From Caulobacter sp. 602-1 (GTDB taxonomy: Bacteria; Pseudomonadota; Alphaproteobacteria; Caulobacterales; Caulobacteraceae): DNA of 64,000 nucleotides. The notes beneath the pieces are model-generated. The model did not search any database, was not told the origin of the DNA, and was given only the letters and a program-made list of their open reading frames with translations. This document shows, in pieces, positions 62,014-64,000 of the stretch (the first letter of the stretch is position 1; the number at the start of each line of letters is the position of its first letter). The stretch spans positions 1-64,000 of the forward strand of contig NZ_RRYI01000008.1 of the NCBI RefSeq assembly GCF_003931565.1, written 5' to 3'. The position numbers were made by a program, and so were the translations under genes.

Positions 62014-62219
62014 CGAAAATCCAAAAACTATCGATTGGATATCTGGAAGGCCCGGACATACACCCCTTTCACGGTGAAAGTTCCAGCGTGTCTCCCCCCA
62101 CCGCCGCTGGATCCCACCCCGTTGTTCCCGGTCCGCCCGCGTCTCCCCTCCCAGCGGCGCGGACCGGGACGAACCTCTCCCTTAGTGCTAAGCCCGCCCC
62201 GGATCTCACGGAGCTTGCC

Positions 62220-62771
62220 ATGTCCATTGAGGCCTTGCGCGCCCAGCTACCCGCCTACGCCAAGGACATCGGGACCAATCTGAGCGTCCTGGCCGGCGAG
62301 ACCGTGTTGAGCGACCAGGCGCGCTGGGGCTGCTTTGTCGCCAGCGCCTGCGCGGTCGGCGAACCCGAGACCCTGCGGGCGATCACCATCGCCGCGCGCG
62401 AGGCGGACCTGACTTCCGAGGCCTTCACGGCGGCCAAGACCGCCGCGGCGATGATGGCCATGACCAATATCTACTTCCGCGCCGTTCATCTAATGAAGGC
62501 GCCCGACTACGGCGCATTGCCTTCGCGCCTGCGCATGAACCGGCTGGCCCATACCGGCGTCGAAGCCGTCGACTACGAACTCTGGTGCGTGGCCGTGTCG
62601 GCGATCAACGGCTGCGGCGCCTGCCTCGACAGTCACGAGGCCGAGCTGCGGAAACGGGGCGTGGACCCTCTTCAGATCCAGGCCGCCCTGCGCATCGCCG
62701 CCGTGGTTCACGCGGTGGGCCGGGTGCTGGCGGTCGAGGGGCCGGATCGTCCGCAATTTTCGGGCGTCTGA
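62220..62771 (+). CDS. ahpD: Alkyl hydroperoxide reductase AhpD-like
   Basis: A 183-residue carboxymuconolactone-decarboxylase-family protein with the AhpD active site GCGACLDSHEAEL (CxxC plus His, about residues 134-141). AhpD reduces AhpC, but no ahpC lies between oxyR and this gene (230 bp gap, no ORF). Start MSIEALRAQL, GGAG seven bases upstream. Confidence 0.92.
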   Translation: MSIEALRAQLPAYAKDIGTNLSVLAGETVLSDQARWGCFVASACAVGEPETLRAITIAAREADLTSEAFTAAKTAAAMMAMTNIYFRAVHLMKAPDYGALPSRLRMNRLAHTGVEAVDYELWCVAVSAINGCGACLDSHEAELRKRGVDPLQIQAALRIAAVVHAVGRVLAVEGPDRPQFSGV

Positions 62772-62778
62772 GGCCCAT

Positions 62779-62797
62779 CCGCGACGCCCGGTCGCGG
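62779..62797 (+). other. Hairpin after ahpD
   Basis: CCGCGAC-GCCCG-GTCGCGG, no T-tract; possible Rho-assisted terminator before creS. Confidence 0.45.
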
Positions 62798-62838
62798 CGC
62801 GGGCCCCTCGACATTCACCTTGCCCGTAAACTAAGTTG

Positions 62839-62853
62839 TTAACCTCTGGGTAA
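62839..62853. promoter_or_regulatory. CtrA-box-like site upstream of creS
   Basis: TTAA-CCTCTGG-GTAA, one base from TTAA-N7-TTAA, 70 bp before the creS start. Candidate cell-cycle control, not verified. Confidence 0.35.
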
Positions 62854-62922
62854 GAGATTCGCGGCGTCCGCAAGGCGACCTGTCGGGTCGCGGCGGGGCC
62901 GCACGGGGTGAAGGTGGGCGAT

Positions 62923-64000
62923 ATGAGACTGCTGTCGAAGAATCCTCGCGAGAACAAGAACGGCAAGCCGACCGTTCTTGGTGAAGTCGGCCAGGTCGAA
63001 GCCGTGCAGCACCAGATCGAATCCACCCAGGCGATCGGCCAACGCTACGAGACCATTCACGGCGGCCTCGACAGCATCGGCCGCGTGATGGAGCACCTGA
63101 AGGCCATCGAGCCGCTGATCGCCGAGATCCGCGGTCCGGTCGCCCAGGAGTTCGAAGCCCGCCGCGCGGAACATGCCGAGCTGATCGCCCTGCGCGCCAA
63201 CTACGAGCACGCCCAGCGCCAGGTCGCCCAGATCCAGGCCGAGGAACGCGAGGTCAGCGCCCGCCTGGCCGCCGCCGAGACCGCGCTTGGTGAGTCCGAC
63301 GCCCGTCGCCAGACCCAGGACGCGGCGCTGGAAGACAACGCCCTCGAGATCGACCGCCTGCGCAACGCCCTGCTGCAGTCGGATCTCAAGGTCTCCAGCC
63401 TCGACGCCAGCTTGCGCGACTCCACCGCCCGCATCGAACACCTGGTGCAGGACGTCGAGGGTCTGCGCCTCCAGGCCCAGGACATCGACACCCGTCGCGG
63501 CGACGCCGAGGCGGCGCTCGCCCGCGCCAACCAGGACAACGCCCTGCTGGGCGACGAAGTCGCGACCCTGAAAAAGCGCGTCGACCAGGCCGGCCTGGAC
63601 GTGGCCCGCCTCTCGCGCATCGAAACCGACCTTGAAGCCCAGCTGGCCGGCGAACGCGCCCGCGCGCAGGCGATCGAGAACGCCCTTTCGGCTCACCAGA
63701 CCGACAGCGGCCGCACCATCCGCAACCTGGAAAGCCAGGTCGAAGCGGCCCGCGCCGAGATCTCGGCCCTGCAGACCCGCCTGGAGACCGCCACCGGCCG
63801 CGCCGACAAGCTGGAAGAGATGAACGGCCAGATCTCGGCCCGTCTCGCCGAGTCGTCCGCGCATCAGAAGGCGGTCGAGCGCCGCGCCGGCGACCTCAAC
63901 GTCGCCCTGGAACGCGCCCTGGAACGTATCCGCACGCTGGAAGAAGATTCCGAAGGCCTGCGTCAGCGCCACGCCGGCGTCGACACCGCCCGCGCCACCG
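62923..64000 (+). CDS. creS: Crescentin (N-terminal 359 codons, runs off window)
   Basis: Starts MRLLSKNPRENKNGKPTVLG, the crescentin N-terminus, and continues as a long heptad coiled coil (AQRQVAQIQAEEREVSARLA; DNALEIDRLRNALLQSDLKV; TDLEAQLAGERARAQAIEN and so on), with no stop before 64000. Crescentin is the intermediate-filament-like protein that lines the inner curve and gives Caulobacter its crescent shape. The start at 62923 has GAAGGTGGG upstream. The C-terminal part is missing from the window. Confidence 0.95.
   Translation, partial: MRLLSKNPRENKNGKPTVLGEVGQVEAVQHQIESTQAIGQRYETIHGGLDSIGRVMEHLKAIEPLIAEIRGPVAQEFEARRAEHAELIALRANYEHAQRQVAQIQAEEREVSARLAAAETALGESDARRQTQDAALEDNALEIDRLRNALLQSDLKVSSLDASLRDSTARIEHLVQDVEGLRLQAQDIDTRRGDAEAALARANQDNALLGDEVATLKKRVDQAGLDVARLSRIETDLEAQLAGERARAQAIENALSAHQTDSGRTIRNLESQVEAARAEISALQTRLETATGRADKLEEMNGQISARLAESSAHQKAVERRAGDLNVALERALERIRTLEEDSEGLRQRHAGVDTARAT

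Noticed and set aside
62839..63972. 377-codon ORF antisense to creS
   Set aside because: The plus-strand frame reads as crescentin from residue 1, so the minus frame is a shadow.

Overview
The window is GC-rich, densely packed chromosomal DNA from an alphaproteobacterium, very probably a Caulobacter close to C. crescentus/C. vibrioides. The best evidence is the last gene, whose N-terminal 359 codons read as the intermediate-filament-like cell-shape protein crescentin (creS). Supporting evidence is a CYP153A alkane hydroxylase, an HfsK-like holdfast acetyltransferase, and a DUF2794 / small-RNA / DUF1223 / aconitase block that matches my memory of the gsrN locus of Caulobacter. I see no rRNA, tRNA, CRISPR array, prophage or insertion sequence. 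This is core genome with a few accessory insertions.

Layout. 0-7 kb: an inverted pair of GC-rich intergenic repeats, an exported serine hydrolase, thpR, an aldo/keto reductase, a Bax-inhibitor-1 membrane protein, two small conserved genes, and an unannotated 600-bp gap holding two similar tandem units that each end in an intrinsic terminator (candidate duplicated sRNA genes). 7-15 kb: acnA and cytochrome c maturation genes, with ccmAB separated from ccmCDG by a DMT transporter and a Spy-like periplasmic protein, then a chloroperoxidase-like hydrolase. 16-29 kb: the translation/RNA cluster on the minus strand, read rimP-nusA-ylxR-infB, then rbfA-truB-rpsO-pnp, with three small exported or cytoplasmic proteins inserted between infB and rbfA. 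The rimP operon has a near-consensus promoter and a terminator-like hairpin in its leader. 29-42 kb: ppa, trmB, metK, an XRE regulator, then lnt-corC-ybeY-phoH-miaB-fur-rimI-tsaB, a lipoprotein, rutE, nfuA and CYP153A. 43-50 kb: a MarR regulator, yciB-ftsY, a TRIC-type channel, an exported endonuclease/phosphatase, mtaB-dapF and a K+-channel-like protein. 50-64 kb: tandem prolyl-oligopeptidase paralogues, hfsK candidate, DUF2218 plus a His-rich PadR regulator, the mlaA-C-D-E-F lipid-transport operon, divergent oxyR/ahpD, and creS running off the right edge.

How the genes work together. The minus-strand cluster at 16-42 kb covers ribosome assembly and initiation (RimP, RbfA, IF-2, S15, YbeY), transcription elongation/antitermination (NusA), tRNA modification (TruB, MiaB, MtaB, TrmB, TsaB), RNA decay (PNPase) and SAM supply (MetK). 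The right end covers the envelope and stress: retrograde phospholipid transport (Mla), peroxide sensing (OxyR/AhpD), metal-linked regulation (Fur, PadR), holdfast chemistry and cell curvature. Translational coupling by 4-base stop/start overlap recurs, using ATG, GTG, TTG and, I infer, once CTG.

The strongest candidates for something undescribed are the tandem sRNA pair at 5633-6060, the CTG-started exported endonuclease at 47648, the attenuator-like leader of rimP-nusA, and several clean palindromic operators (metK, rutE, the chloroperoxidase-like gene, CYP153A, padR) whose regulators are not obvious.
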